Shown here piece after piece: positions 56,434 through 64,000 of a stretch of 64,000 nt of DNA (positions within the stretch are counted from its first letter, which is position 1; every line of letters begins with the position of its first letter). The stretch covers positions 310,001 through 374,000 of the forward strand of contig JALJCR010000003.1 in assembly GCA_022953095.1 (NCBI GenBank), read 5' to 3'. Origin of the DNA: Qipengyuania sp. ABI-127-1. Lineage in GTDB: Bacteria; Pseudomonadota; Alphaproteobacteria; Sphingomonadales; Sphingomonadaceae. The translations under genes were made by a program, and so were the position numbers. The notes beneath the pieces are model-generated. The model did no database searches and was not told the origin of the DNA. It saw nothing but the letters and a program-made list of their open reading frames with translations.

Positions 56434-57054
56434 ATGGAAAACGTCACCATCGTCGAGGGATCCAGCGACAGCGCGATTGCGGACTGGCTGGCAGTGCAAC
56501 TGGGCCGCTCGCTCGACGCTTGCGAGGGGTTGGTTCCGATTACCGTGCCGGGCGGCTCCACGCCTTTCCCGATCATGGAAGCTTTGCTGGAACACGATCT
56601 CGACTGGACCAGGCTGGTCGTCTGGCCTGGCGATGATCGCCTGGTGCCCGAAGATCACTTGGCTTCCAACACAGGCAAGTTGCGGGACATGTTCGAACCG
56701 GCCGGCGCCGAAGTGGTCACGTTGAGCGAAACGTCAGCGGTGCCGCATTTCGCGCTCGCCTGGCTGGGGATGGGCACAGACGGACACATTGCGTCGCTCT
56801 TTCCCAACACCGATCCCCAGATAGGCGAGCCGCGCAAGGTCGTGCTTCTCACCCCGGATCCGCTGCCTGAGGAGGCGCCGTTCGACCGGATCAGCCTGAC
56901 GATCCCTGCACTGCTCGCGAGCGACGGGATCGTGTTCGTCATCCGTGGGGATGAGAAACGGGCGGTGTTCGATCAGGCAGTTGCGGGAAAATCCGATCTC
57001 CCGGTTGCGCGGTTGCTGGCTGCGGCTAGACAACCGGTAACATGTTTCATCTGA
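56434..57054 (+). CDS. pgl: 6-phosphogluconolactonase-like protein
   Basis: 206 residues, NagB/RpiA/SOL fold. GGSTPFPIMEAL, the W.GDDR segment, and WLGMGTDGHIASLFPN are the family's signature. Hydrolyses 6-phosphogluconolactone in the oxidative pentose phosphate or Entner-Doudoroff route. Shorter than E. coli-type or SOL proteins, but the core is complete. ATG 56434 with AGGTA ahead; an earlier ATG (56416) is possible. Overlaps the Nudix gene by 13 bp. Confidence 0.85.
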   Translation: MENVTIVEGSSDSAIADWLAVQLGRSLDACEGLVPITVPGGSTPFPIMEALLEHDLDWTRLVVWPGDDRLVPEDHLASNTGKLRDMFEPAGAEVVTLSETSAVPHFALAWLGMGTDGHIASLFPNTDPQIGEPRKVVLLTPDPLPEEAPFDRISLTIPALLASDGIVFVIRGDEKRAVFDQAVAGKSDLPVARLLAAARQPVTCFI

Positions 57055-57512
57055 TCCCAAGGCCAGTGCACAAGCTGGCGCTCAGATTCGGTCATCGATT
57101 GCGCCATCACTGGCGCCGGATCACCGGCAGAACCGGACGGGGTGTGAGCATCATCGGCCACGACCTCGATGGCCGGATATTGCTGGTGCGGCACAGTTAC
57201 GGTCCGGACGGCTGGTATTTCCCCGGCGGCGGGATCAGGCGGAATGAGACGGCCGAGCAAGCCGCGTACCGCGAAATGCGTGAGGAGACGGGCTGCGCCA
57301 TCGTGAGCCTGACGCCGGTCGGCGTGATCGAAGAGGAACTCTCCGGCGCGCCGCACACGGCTTATCTCTTTGACGGAGTGGTTGATGCGATGCCCAGTCC
57401 CGACGGACGTGAGGTGATCGAGGCGCGTTTCTTTCCCACGCATTCGCTACCCGAACCGCTGAGCCCGCGCACGAAAGAACGGCTTAAACTGTGGCAGGCG
57501 AGGAGGAGCTAG
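57042..57512 (+). CDS. Nudix hydrolase
   Basis: 156 residues with a complete Nudix box: GGGIRRNETAEQ followed by AYREMREETG. A basic N-terminus (HKLALRFGHRLRHHWRR) precedes. Hydrolyses a nucleoside-diphosphate-linked substrate; the exact one is unknown. Starts inside the pgl gene. Confidence 0.88.
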   Translation: MFHLIPRPVHKLALRFGHRLRHHWRRITGRTGRGVSIIGHDLDGRILLVRHSYGPDGWYFPGGGIRRNETAEQAAYREMREETGCAIVSLTPVGVIEEELSGAPHTAYLFDGVVDAMPSPDGREVIEARFFPTHSLPEPLSPRTKERLKLWQARRS

Positions 57513-57577
57513 AGCGCCTCTCCGGGCCTCTGACCGGGCTTCGGCATCGTTGCCGAAGACGCTGGTTCTTCGCGACG

Positions 57578-58696
57578 TCATAGGAGCGAAAGCTGGGTGT
57601 CGGGACGCTTAGGCTCCTCCCCGCCCTCCCGCTCGAGCTTGGACAGTGTCAGCCCCATCAACCGGATCGGCATCGGCAGGGGCAGCACTTCCTCGAGCAG
57701 CGTGCGGGCAATGGCGGCGAATTCCTCTTTGGAGGCGATGGGGCGGTCGACCGTCTTCGCCCGGCTGAAAATCTGAAAGTCGTTATATTTCATCTTGAGG
57801 GTGACAGTCCGGCCCGTCGCTTCGGCGCGCTCGATATAGCCCCAGACGATATCGATGATGTCTTCCATGGTCTCGCGCAGTTCGCTGCCCGAGGACAGAT
57901 CGCGGCTGAAGGTCCGTTCGCCCCCTACCGACTTGCGGGTGCGGCTGGAACGTACGGGGCGCAGGTCGATCCCGCGCGCGGCTCGGTAAAGATAGTCGGC
58001 AAAGCTGCCGAAATGCGCGCGCAGCCATTCGATATCCTTCGTCGCCAGATCGCCGCCCGTTGCGATCCCGAGCTTTGCCATTTTCTCCGCCCCCTTGGGA
58101 CCGACGCCATGGAACCGCCTGATCGGCAGGTCGGCGACAAAATGCGAGCCTTCGCCCGGACGAATGACGCATAGCCCATCCGGCTTGTTCTGATCGCTGG
58201 CGATCTTGGCGAGGAACTTGTTGTAGCTGACACCCGCGCTCGCCGTCAGGCGGGTCTTCGCGCGGATTTCCTGACGGATCAGCTCGGCGATTCGTGTCGC
58301 GCTGCCGATGCCGAGCTTGTCCTCGGTCACATCGAGATAGGCTTCATCGAGGCTCAGCGGTTCGACGAGATCGGTATGGTGACGGAAGATTGCGCGGATT
58401 TGCTGCGAGACTTCGCGATAGACGTCGAAGCGGCTCTTGCAGAAGATCAGGTCGGGACACAGGCGTTTCGCCGTTACACTCGGCATGGCGCTGCGTACGC
58501 CGAACTTGCGTGCTTCGTAACTTGCGGCGGCCACCACGCCGCGCCCGCTCGATCCGCCAACGGCCACCGGCTTGCCGCGCAGTTCGGGGTTGTCGCGCTG
58601 TTCGACGCTGGCGAAGAAGGCGTCCATATCGACATGGATGATCTTGCGTAGGCCCTCGGCCTCGCCATCGTCGTCCGTGTCTTTCGGGTCACTCAT
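57578..58696 (-). CDS. dinB: DNA polymerase IV
   Basis: 372 residues, Y-family polymerase. IIHVDMDAFFASVEQRDNPE, SLDEAYLDVT (acidic active site), and ASAGVSYNKFLAKIASDQNKPDG are standard. Ends QLSLL, a sliding-clamp binding motif. Translesion synthesis. Start ATG 58696 (MSDPKDTDDD) has an acidic leader; the family core begins at residue about 17. Confidence 0.95.
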   Translation of the reverse strand: MSDPKDTDDDGEAEGLRKIIHVDMDAFFASVEQRDNPELRGKPVAVGGSSGRGVVAAASYEARKFGVRSAMPSVTAKRLCPDLIFCKSRFDVYREVSQQIRAIFRHHTDLVEPLSLDEAYLDVTEDKLGIGSATRIAELIRQEIRAKTRLTASAGVSYNKFLAKIASDQNKPDGLCVIRPGEGSHFVADLPIRRFHGVGPKGAEKMAKLGIATGGDLATKDIEWLRAHFGSFADYLYRAARGIDLRPVRSSRTRKSVGGERTFSRDLSSGSELRETMEDIIDIVWGYIERAEATGRTVTLKMKYNDFQIFSRAKTVDRPIASKEEFAAIARTLLEEVLPLPMPIRLMGLTLSKLEREGGEEPKRPDTQLSLL

Positions 58697-58763
58697 CGTC
58701 GCACCAGCATAAAGGCACGGGTTGCAAAGCGGAACCTTGTCCGTCACCTGCCATTTCGTGCAA

Positions 58764-60029
58764 ATGCGAAACGATCAGCTTGCCAGCGGTGAAAGGCCGC
58801 CATCCGACCGGGCGCGCCGCCCGCATATCGGCGAACGCGAGCTGATTTGGATGATGGCGCTGCTGATGGCGTGCAACGCTTTCGGAATCGATGCCATCCT
58901 GCCCGCTCTCGATGAGCTGGCCGGAAGCCTCGGTGCGCAGGGAAATGACCGGCAGTTCGTGGTCGGGGTTTATCTGCTGGCGGCGGGTTTCGGCACGCTG
59001 ATCCCGGGCTCTTTCGCCGATCGCTTCGGCAGGCGGCCGGTGCTGTTTGCGGCGCTCGGCGCGTACATCGTGCTGTCACTGGCCTGTGCTGCTGCCACAA
59101 GCTTTACGCAGTTGATCGTCCTCCGGGCGCTCCAGGGCTTTTTTGCGGCGGGCATCATCGCCTTGCCGCCCGCGATCATCCGCGACCGCGTGGGCGGCGA
59201 CAAGATGGCGCGGATGATGAGCCTTATCTTCGTGATCTTCCTCCTGGTACCGGCGGTGGCGCCGAGTATCGGGCAGGGTGTTCTGCTATTGCTGGGCGAC
59301 TGGCGCTGGATTTTCGTCGCGATGGCCTTGCTCGGCGTGACGATGACGGTCTGGGTGTATGCGCGCCTGCCCGAGACGCTGCATGACGATGATCGCCAGG
59401 CGATCAACATCTCGGTCATCGGCCGGAACATGCGCAGGGCGGTCACTCTGCGATCGACCATCGGCTATACGCTGGCGAGCGCGCTGGTTTTCGGCGGGTT
59501 GTTCGGCTTTATCAATTCCTCGCAGCAGCTCATCGGCGAAGCCTTCGGCGCGGGCGATATGTTTCCGCTGCTCTTCGCCTTCTGTGCGGGCAGCATGGCG
59601 CTCGCCAACTGGTCGAACAGCCGTATCGTCGAACGCTTCGGCGCGCGCCGGGTAAGCCATTCCGCGCTCTTCCTGTTCATCGTGGTGTCCGCCCTGCAAT
59701 TGTGGTTCGCGACTCAACCGGACGAAAGCCTGTGGACCTTCGTGCCGCTGATGGCCGCCAATATGAGCCTGCTCGGCTTCATCGGCGCGAATTTCGGCTC
59801 GATCGCCATGCAGCCTTTTCGCCACATCGCGGGAGCGGCTTCGAGTGCACAAAGCTTCCTGAGGATGACCACTGGCGCGACGTTAGGGGCAGCGGTGGGC
59901 TATGCCTATGACGGCACGGCGCGCCCTTTGGCACTGGCCCTGCTCGTTTCCGCGGTCATGAGCCTGCTATTCGTGCTTTATTCCGAGCGCGGCTCGCTGT
60001 TCGGGCCGCCGGAGCCCGAGGTGGAATAA
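58764..60029 (+). CDS. MFS multidrug efflux protein, Bcr/CflA type
   Basis: 421 residues with 12 membrane segments. DAILPALDELA in the first helix and GSFADRFGRRPVLF after the second are typical of Bcr/CflA drug transporters. Divergent from dinB (67 bp). ATG 58764 begins MRNDQLASGE; ATG 58722 is an alternative. Confidence 0.88.
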   Translation: MRNDQLASGERPPSDRARRPHIGERELIWMMALLMACNAFGIDAILPALDELAGSLGAQGNDRQFVVGVYLLAAGFGTLIPGSFADRFGRRPVLFAALGAYIVLSLACAAATSFTQLIVLRALQGFFAAGIIALPPAIIRDRVGGDKMARMMSLIFVIFLLVPAVAPSIGQGVLLLLGDWRWIFVAMALLGVTMTVWVYARLPETLHDDDRQAINISVIGRNMRRAVTLRSTIGYTLASALVFGGLFGFINSSQQLIGEAFGAGDMFPLLFAFCAGSMALANWSNSRIVERFGARRVSHSALFLFIVVSALQLWFATQPDESLWTFVPLMAANMSLLGFIGANFGSIAMQPFRHIAGAASSAQSFLRMTTGATLGAAVGYAYDGTARPLALALLVSAVMSLLFVLYSERGSLFGPPEPEVE

Positions 60030-60087
60030 GATCTCCGCAGGAGAACGGGCAAGAGCAGCAGGGCCGGTACGGATAGGGGATACTGGC

Positions 60088-61635
60088 CTATCCGCCTTCC
60101 AGTTTCCGCCATGCCAGCCCGGCAAATTCGCATAGCAGCGGGCGCGTATCGCGCGGGTCGATGATGTCCTCGACATTGAAGCGTTCGGCGCTGCGAAACG
60201 GTGAAGTGACCTTGTCGAGCCGAGCGCGAATTGCTTCGAGCTCCGCCGCAGGATCTTCGGCGGCTTCCAACTCCGATTTGTAGGCCACTTCCAGCCCGCC
60301 CGCGATCGGCAGGCTGCCCCAGTCGCCGCTCGGCCAGCAATAGCGATACTGGTAGGTTTCGGCATTGCTCATCGCGCTTCCCGCAATACCATAGGCACGG
60401 CGCAGGACGATCGAGGCGAGCGGGACACTTGCCTTGTAGATCGCGTTCATCGCCTGCACGCCGTAACGGATAGTCCCCGCCATTTCCGCCTCGCGCCCGA
60501 TCATGAAGCCGGGATTGTCGACCAGGTGGACGATGGGTAGGCGGAACTGGTCGGCGAGCTTGACGAACCGCTCGACTTTCTCGCTCGATTTGGCGTCCCA
60601 TGATCCGCCGAGATAGCTCGGATCGCTTGCCAGAACCGCTACGGGCCAGCCATCGAGCCGTGCGAGCGCGGTGATGCAGGCGCGGCCCCACATGCGGCCG
60701 ATTTCGAACACTGTACCCTGGTCGAAGACCATCTCCATACAGCGCCGCATCGAATAGACCTGCTTGTCCTCGCGCGGGACGAGCGAGAGCAGCGCTTCCT
60801 CGCGCCGGTGGACCGGATCGGTACAGTTGGAGCGGCGCGCGAGCTGGCCGACATGCTCGGGCATGAATGACAGGAAATGCCGCGCGCGGGCGAAGGCTTC
60901 GGCCTCGCTGGCGACTTCGTCGTCGACCACGCCATTGCGGGTGTGGATGCCGCTGCCGCCCAGGTCTTCCTTGGCTTGGCTGTGGTCGTTGGAGCCCCTG
61001 TAGCTTTCACCCAGCCCATCGACCACGGCAGGCCCGGCGGCGAAAATCTGGCTGAGGCCCTTGACCATGATCGAATAGTGGCTGGCGACGGTGCGTGCCG
61101 CGCCGAGCCCTGCGGTGGGGCCGAGTGCGAGCGCGACGACCGGCACCGTATCGAGGTTTCTCACCACGTCCGACCACCCCGGCACGGCAGGGATATAGGT
61201 CGCGCCGATCTGTTCGAGCGTCTTGACGCTGCCGCCGCCGCCCGTGCCGTCGATCATGCGGACGAGCGGGAGTTTCAGCTCATGCGCCATCTTCTCGGCC
61301 TGCACCATCTTGCGGCTAATCCCGGCATCCGCCGCACCGCCGCGGATGGTGAAATCGTCTGCCGTGGCGACTACGGGGCGGCCGTTTATCAGCGCCTTGC
61401 CGAAGAGAAAGGGGGCGGGAAGGACGCTTTCGAGATTGCCCTCCTCGTCATAACTGCCCTTGCCGGCGATCTTGCCGATTTCGCGAAAGCTTCCGTCATC
61501 GACCAGCGCCGCAAGCCTTGCGCGGGCATCCATCTTGCCGCGACCATGCTGCCGTGCAACCTTCTCCTCGCCGCCCATCTGCTCAGCGAGTGCCTCGCGT
61601 CGGCGCAGTTCTTCGAGTTCTTTTTCCCAAGTCAC
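60088..61635 (-). CDS. Acyl-CoA carboxylase, carboxyltransferase (beta) subunit
   Basis: 515 residues. Two crotonase-like halves: GGAADAGISRKMVQAEK and MIDGTGGGGSVKTLEQIG in the first and LVDNPGFMIGREAEMAG in the second. Transfers carboxyl from biotin to an acyl-CoA. Substrate is uncertain: methylcrotonyl-, geranyl- or propionyl-CoA. Start is a GTG at 61635 with a GGGGAGAG site 6 nt ahead; an upstream ATG would place it within a palindromic repeat. Partner is the alpha subunit at 61747-63618. Confidence 0.9.
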   Translation of the reverse strand: MTWEKELEELRRREALAEQMGGEEKVARQHGRGKMDARARLAALVDDGSFREIGKIAGKGSYDEEGNLESVLPAPFLFGKALINGRPVVATADDFTIRGGAADAGISRKMVQAEKMAHELKLPLVRMIDGTGGGGSVKTLEQIGATYIPAVPGWSDVVRNLDTVPVVALALGPTAGLGAARTVASHYSIMVKGLSQIFAAGPAVVDGLGESYRGSNDHSQAKEDLGGSGIHTRNGVVDDEVASEAEAFARARHFLSFMPEHVGQLARRSNCTDPVHRREEALLSLVPREDKQVYSMRRCMEMVFDQGTVFEIGRMWGRACITALARLDGWPVAVLASDPSYLGGSWDAKSSEKVERFVKLADQFRLPIVHLVDNPGFMIGREAEMAGTIRYGVQAMNAIYKASVPLASIVLRRAYGIAGSAMSNAETYQYRYCWPSGDWGSLPIAGGLEVAYKSELEAAEDPAAELEAIRARLDKVTSPFRSAERFNVEDIIDPRDTRPLLCEFAGLAWRKLEGG

Positions 61636-61650
61636 AAATCTCTCCCCACA

Positions 61651-61730
61651 CGTCATTGCGAGGAGCCGCAGGCGACGCGGCAATCCAGACAGCGCGGGAC
61701 TGGATTGCTTCGCTACGCTCGCAATGACAG
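61651..61730. repeat. Palindromic repeat family C, full copy
   Basis: Begins cgtcattgcgaggagccgca and ends with the inverted tgcttcgctacgctcgcaat. Lies between the two carboxylase genes. A one-arm copy is at 12779-12812. Confidence 0.75.
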
Positions 61731-61746
61731 GGAGGTTTGTGAAGCC

Positions 61747-63618
61747 TTATTCTTCTTTGGGCTCCACAACCGCCAGCACCGCCTCGACTTGCACTTGCCC
61801 GCCTTCGCTGGCGGAAAGCTCGGTCACGGTCCCGTCGAACGGCGCGGTGAGCGCGTGTTCCATCTTCATTGCCTCGAGCACCATCAGACGCTGGCCAGTG
61901 GTTACGGTATCGCCCTCGGCCACATCGACCGCGATGACCTTGCCCGGCATTGGGGCAAGGATGGCGCCGTCACCCGCCGCTCCGCCACCCGAACCGCGCG
62001 CTTGGCGTTCGAAGACGAAGCTCTGACCGTAGGCGAAGACAACTGTGCGTTCGGGGTCAACGAAGCCGGTTGCATGGCTTTCGGCATGCGTACGTGCAGC
62101 AGGAATACTGCGCGTGTCGCCCTTGTGGGTGAGCACCGCGTCGAGCACGCCCGGCGCGTTGAGGCGCAGACCGATGGGCAGGTCGTCGTGCTCCTCGGTC
62201 TCGGCCAGTGCGACGAAGTCGGCAGCGGTCTGCCAGATCTCGGCATCCGCCTCGTCGGACGACACGAGCACATCGATCTTGGATTCGATGAAGCTGGTGT
62301 CGAGATTGGCTTCCTCGAAATCCTCATCGCGCAGGCAATTGGCGATGAAGGCTGCGTTGGTCTTGACCGGCCATATCTCGACGCTTTCGGCGATATCGGC
62401 GAGCTGGTCGATCGCCTCGGCGCGGGTCTCGCCCCAGACGACGAGTTTGGCGACCATCGGGTCATAGTAGGGCGAGATCATATCGCCTTCCTCGACTCCG
62501 GTTTCGATCCGGCCTTCGACGCCTAGGTCGAAATGTTCGAGCTGTCCGGTTGAAGGCAGGAAGCCTCCGGTCGGGTCTTCGGCATAGAGGCGCGCCTCGA
62601 TCGAATGGCCGTCGATGAAGAGTTCGTCCTGCGTGGCCGGGATCGGCTCGCCGCCCGCGACGCGTAGCTGCCATTCGACCAAATCGACCCCGGTGATTTC
62701 CTCGGTCACCGGGTGCTCGACCTGGAGCCGGGTGTTCATCTCCATGAAGAAGATGCGGTCGGCGCGCAGGCCTTCGCTGGCGTCGGCGATGAACTCGATT
62801 GTCCCTGCGCCCTCGTAATCGACCGCCTTGGCGGCGCGCACGGCGGCGGCGCAGATTTCTTCGCGGGTCGCCTCGTCCATGCCGGGGGCGGGGGCTTCCT
62901 CGATCACCTTCTGGTGGCGCCGTTGCAGCGAGCAGTCGCGTTCGAACAGGTGGACGACATTGCCGTGGCTATCGCCGAAGACCTGCACCTCGATATGGCG
63001 GGGCGAGGTGATCCACTTTTCGAGCAGCACTTCGTCGTTGGAGAAGCTGGCCTTGGCCTCGCGCCGGCAGCTTTCGAGGCTCGCCTCGAAGTCTCCTGCC
63101 GCATCGACCTTGCGCATGCCCTTGCCGCCGCCGCCGGCGACCGCCTTGATCAGCACCGGGTAACCGATGGCGTCGGCCTCTTGTTTCAGCCGCTCGACCG
63201 ACTGGTCCTCACCCTCGTAGCCTGGAGTGACGGGTACGCCCGCCTCTCGCATCAGCTTCTTGGCGGCGTCCTTCAGGCCCATCGCCTCGATACTCGACGG
63301 CTTCGGGCCGACCCAAATGAGGCCAGCGTCGATGACTGCCTGCGCGAAGCCCGCATTCTCCGATAGGAACCCGTAGCCGGGATGGATCGCTTCGGCGCCG
63401 GTCTGCTTGGCCGCGGCGATGATCTTCTCGCCTACCAGATAGCTCTCCGCGGCGGGGGAGGGACCGATATGCACTGCCTCGTCGGCGCCGCGCACGTGGA
63501 GCGCCTTGGCGTCGGCATCCGAATAGACCGCGACGGTGGCGATCCCCATCTCGCGCGCGGTGCGGATGATGCGGCAGGCGATTTCGCCGCGATTGGCGAT
63601 AAGGAGCTTCTGGATCAT
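61747..63618 (-). CDS. Acyl-CoA carboxylase, biotin carboxylase/BCCP (alpha) subunit
   Basis: 623 residues. KLLIANRGEIACRIIRTAREM at the N-terminus, ATP-grasp glycine loop AVAGGGGKGM, and FFMEMNTRLQVEHPVTEEITG belong to biotin carboxylase. The last 80 residues are the carrier domain with the biotinylated lysine in EAMKMEH. Works with the beta subunit on the same strand. Which branched-chain or propionyl-CoA substrate is used cannot be read. Confidence 0.93.
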   Translation of the reverse strand: MIQKLLIANRGEIACRIIRTAREMGIATVAVYSDADAKALHVRGADEAVHIGPSPAAESYLVGEKIIAAAKQTGAEAIHPGYGFLSENAGFAQAVIDAGLIWVGPKPSSIEAMGLKDAAKKLMREAGVPVTPGYEGEDQSVERLKQEADAIGYPVLIKAVAGGGGKGMRKVDAAGDFEASLESCRREAKASFSNDEVLLEKWITSPRHIEVQVFGDSHGNVVHLFERDCSLQRRHQKVIEEAPAPGMDEATREEICAAAVRAAKAVDYEGAGTIEFIADASEGLRADRIFFMEMNTRLQVEHPVTEEITGVDLVEWQLRVAGGEPIPATQDELFIDGHSIEARLYAEDPTGGFLPSTGQLEHFDLGVEGRIETGVEEGDMISPYYDPMVAKLVVWGETRAEAIDQLADIAESVEIWPVKTNAAFIANCLRDEDFEEANLDTSFIESKIDVLVSSDEADAEIWQTAADFVALAETEEHDDLPIGLRLNAPGVLDAVLTHKGDTRSIPAARTHAESHATGFVDPERTVVFAYGQSFVFERQARGSGGGAAGDGAILAPMPGKVIAVDVAEGDTVTTGQRLMVLEAMKMEHALTAPFDGTVTELSASEGGQVQVEAVLAVVEPKEE

Positions 63619-63653
63619 GTGGGCGGGTTAGTCCGCCGAGCGCGAAAAGAAAA

Positions 63654-63687
63654 CCGTTCGTGTCGAGCGTAGTCGAAACACATTGGC
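63654..63687. repeat. Palindromic repeat family B, copy 2 (partial)
   Basis: ccgttcgtgtcgagcgtagt and the following bases match the left arm of 14762-14828 (ccgttcgtgtcgagcgaagt). The rest of the gap up to 63745 holds diverged inverted arms. Confidence 0.6.
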
Positions 63688-63745
63688 AGCCAGTATCTCG
63701 ACTGCGCGCTTTCGCGCCCCGCTCGATACGAGCGGAGTCTTGCAG

Positions 63746-64000
63746 CTACCACCCGGCGACGGGCCGGAAATCGTGGCGGCTCCAGATGATCGGCTCTTGC
63801 GGGCCGCTGGGGCGGTTCCAGACCGCCTCGCCGAAAGCGGCGGCGATGTGCCACAGCTTTTCCGGCCCACTTACCCGTGTGCGTGTGTCCCATGCGACCT
63901 GCCCGCGCGTGAGGACCTTGCGCCCGATCGCCCCATAGATGCGCGCGGCGGCGAGCACCGCCCAGCGCTGGCGGAACCGCAGCCGTTTCGCGCCGAGTTT
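63746..64000 (-). CDS. crtB: Phytoene synthase, C-terminal end (start outside window)
   Basis: The last 84 residues of a squalene/phytoene synthase: KLGAKRLRFRQRWAVLAAAR, then IYGAIGRKVLTRG and WDTRTRVSGPEKLW, the typical end of CrtB. Open at the window edge. Makes phytoene from two GGPP, consistent with a carotenoid-containing Sphingomonad. Confidence 0.8.
   Translation of the reverse strand, partial: KLGAKRLRFRQRWAVLAAARIYGAIGRKVLTRGQVAWDTRTRVSGPEKLWHIAAAFGEAVWNRPSGPQEPIIWSRHDFRPVAGW

Overview
The window reads as a chromosomal segment of a high-GC alphaproteobacterium, most likely Sphingomonadales and probably Erythrobacteraceae (inference). Supporting signs are a methionine synthase split into two genes, a cco operon with an FNR/FixK-type regulator, DUF6356 and DUF819 proteins, a phytoene synthase end at the right edge, and short palindromic repeats of several families.

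Left chromosomal part (1-31275). (a) Methionine synthase: the homocysteine-binding module (2-496), an overlapping GNAT acetyltransferase (493-1020) and the folate/cobalamin/activation modules (1025-3649). (b) A tandem glycine riboswitch (about 3870-4058) in front of the glycine cleavage genes gcvT, gcvH, gcvPA and gcvPB, with an 81-bp palindromic repeat between gcvH and gcvPA. (c) A lipid-linked glycan flippase and a nucleotidyltransferase, facing away from an Nmad3-type protein. (d) A valine-degradation block on the minus strand (mmsA, acyl-CoA dehydrogenase, 3-hydroxyisobutyryl-CoA hydrolase, enoyl-CoA hydratase, mmsB) with a RidA protein and two small lipoproteins inside it. (e) A microaerobic respiration block: ccoN-O-Q-P-G-H-I-S, a small cysteine-containing exported protein and hemN, with a CRP/FNR-type regulator and ompW. 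Three FNR/FixK boxes sit in front of hemN, ccoN and the regulator/ompW pair.

Integrated element (about 31276-52876). A tyrosine recombinase lies just after tRNA-Gly(CCC), and an imperfect copy of the tRNA 3' end closes the element at 52849-52876. A MobV-type relaxase, a KfrA-like DNA-binding protein and a perfect hairpin that could be part of oriT stand at the right end. No type IV secretion genes are visible, so it looks like an integrative mobilizable element. Its cargo is nucleic-acid processing and defence: a group of four minus-strand genes with two predicted 3'-5' exonucleases; a tight three-gene operon (HSDR_N-like nuclease fused to a P-loop NTPase, a PD-(D/E)XK protein, and an HExxH metalloprotease gene broken by one in-frame TAA); a Gabija-like pair (OLD nuclease and UvrD-like helicase); and a restriction-modification unit (cytosine-5 methylase with an N-terminal HTH, Vsr, MvaI/BcnI-type endonuclease). 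The three-gene operon is the best candidate for something undescribed.

Right chromosomal part (52877-64000). A YeiH-family transporter, DUF6356 protein, a 44-bp tandem repeat with terminator-like features, an SDR, a multi-pass membrane protein, Dps, a 6-phosphogluconolactonase-like protein, a Nudix hydrolase, DNA polymerase IV, an MFS drug-efflux protein, an acyl-CoA carboxylase pair, and the 3' end of crtB.
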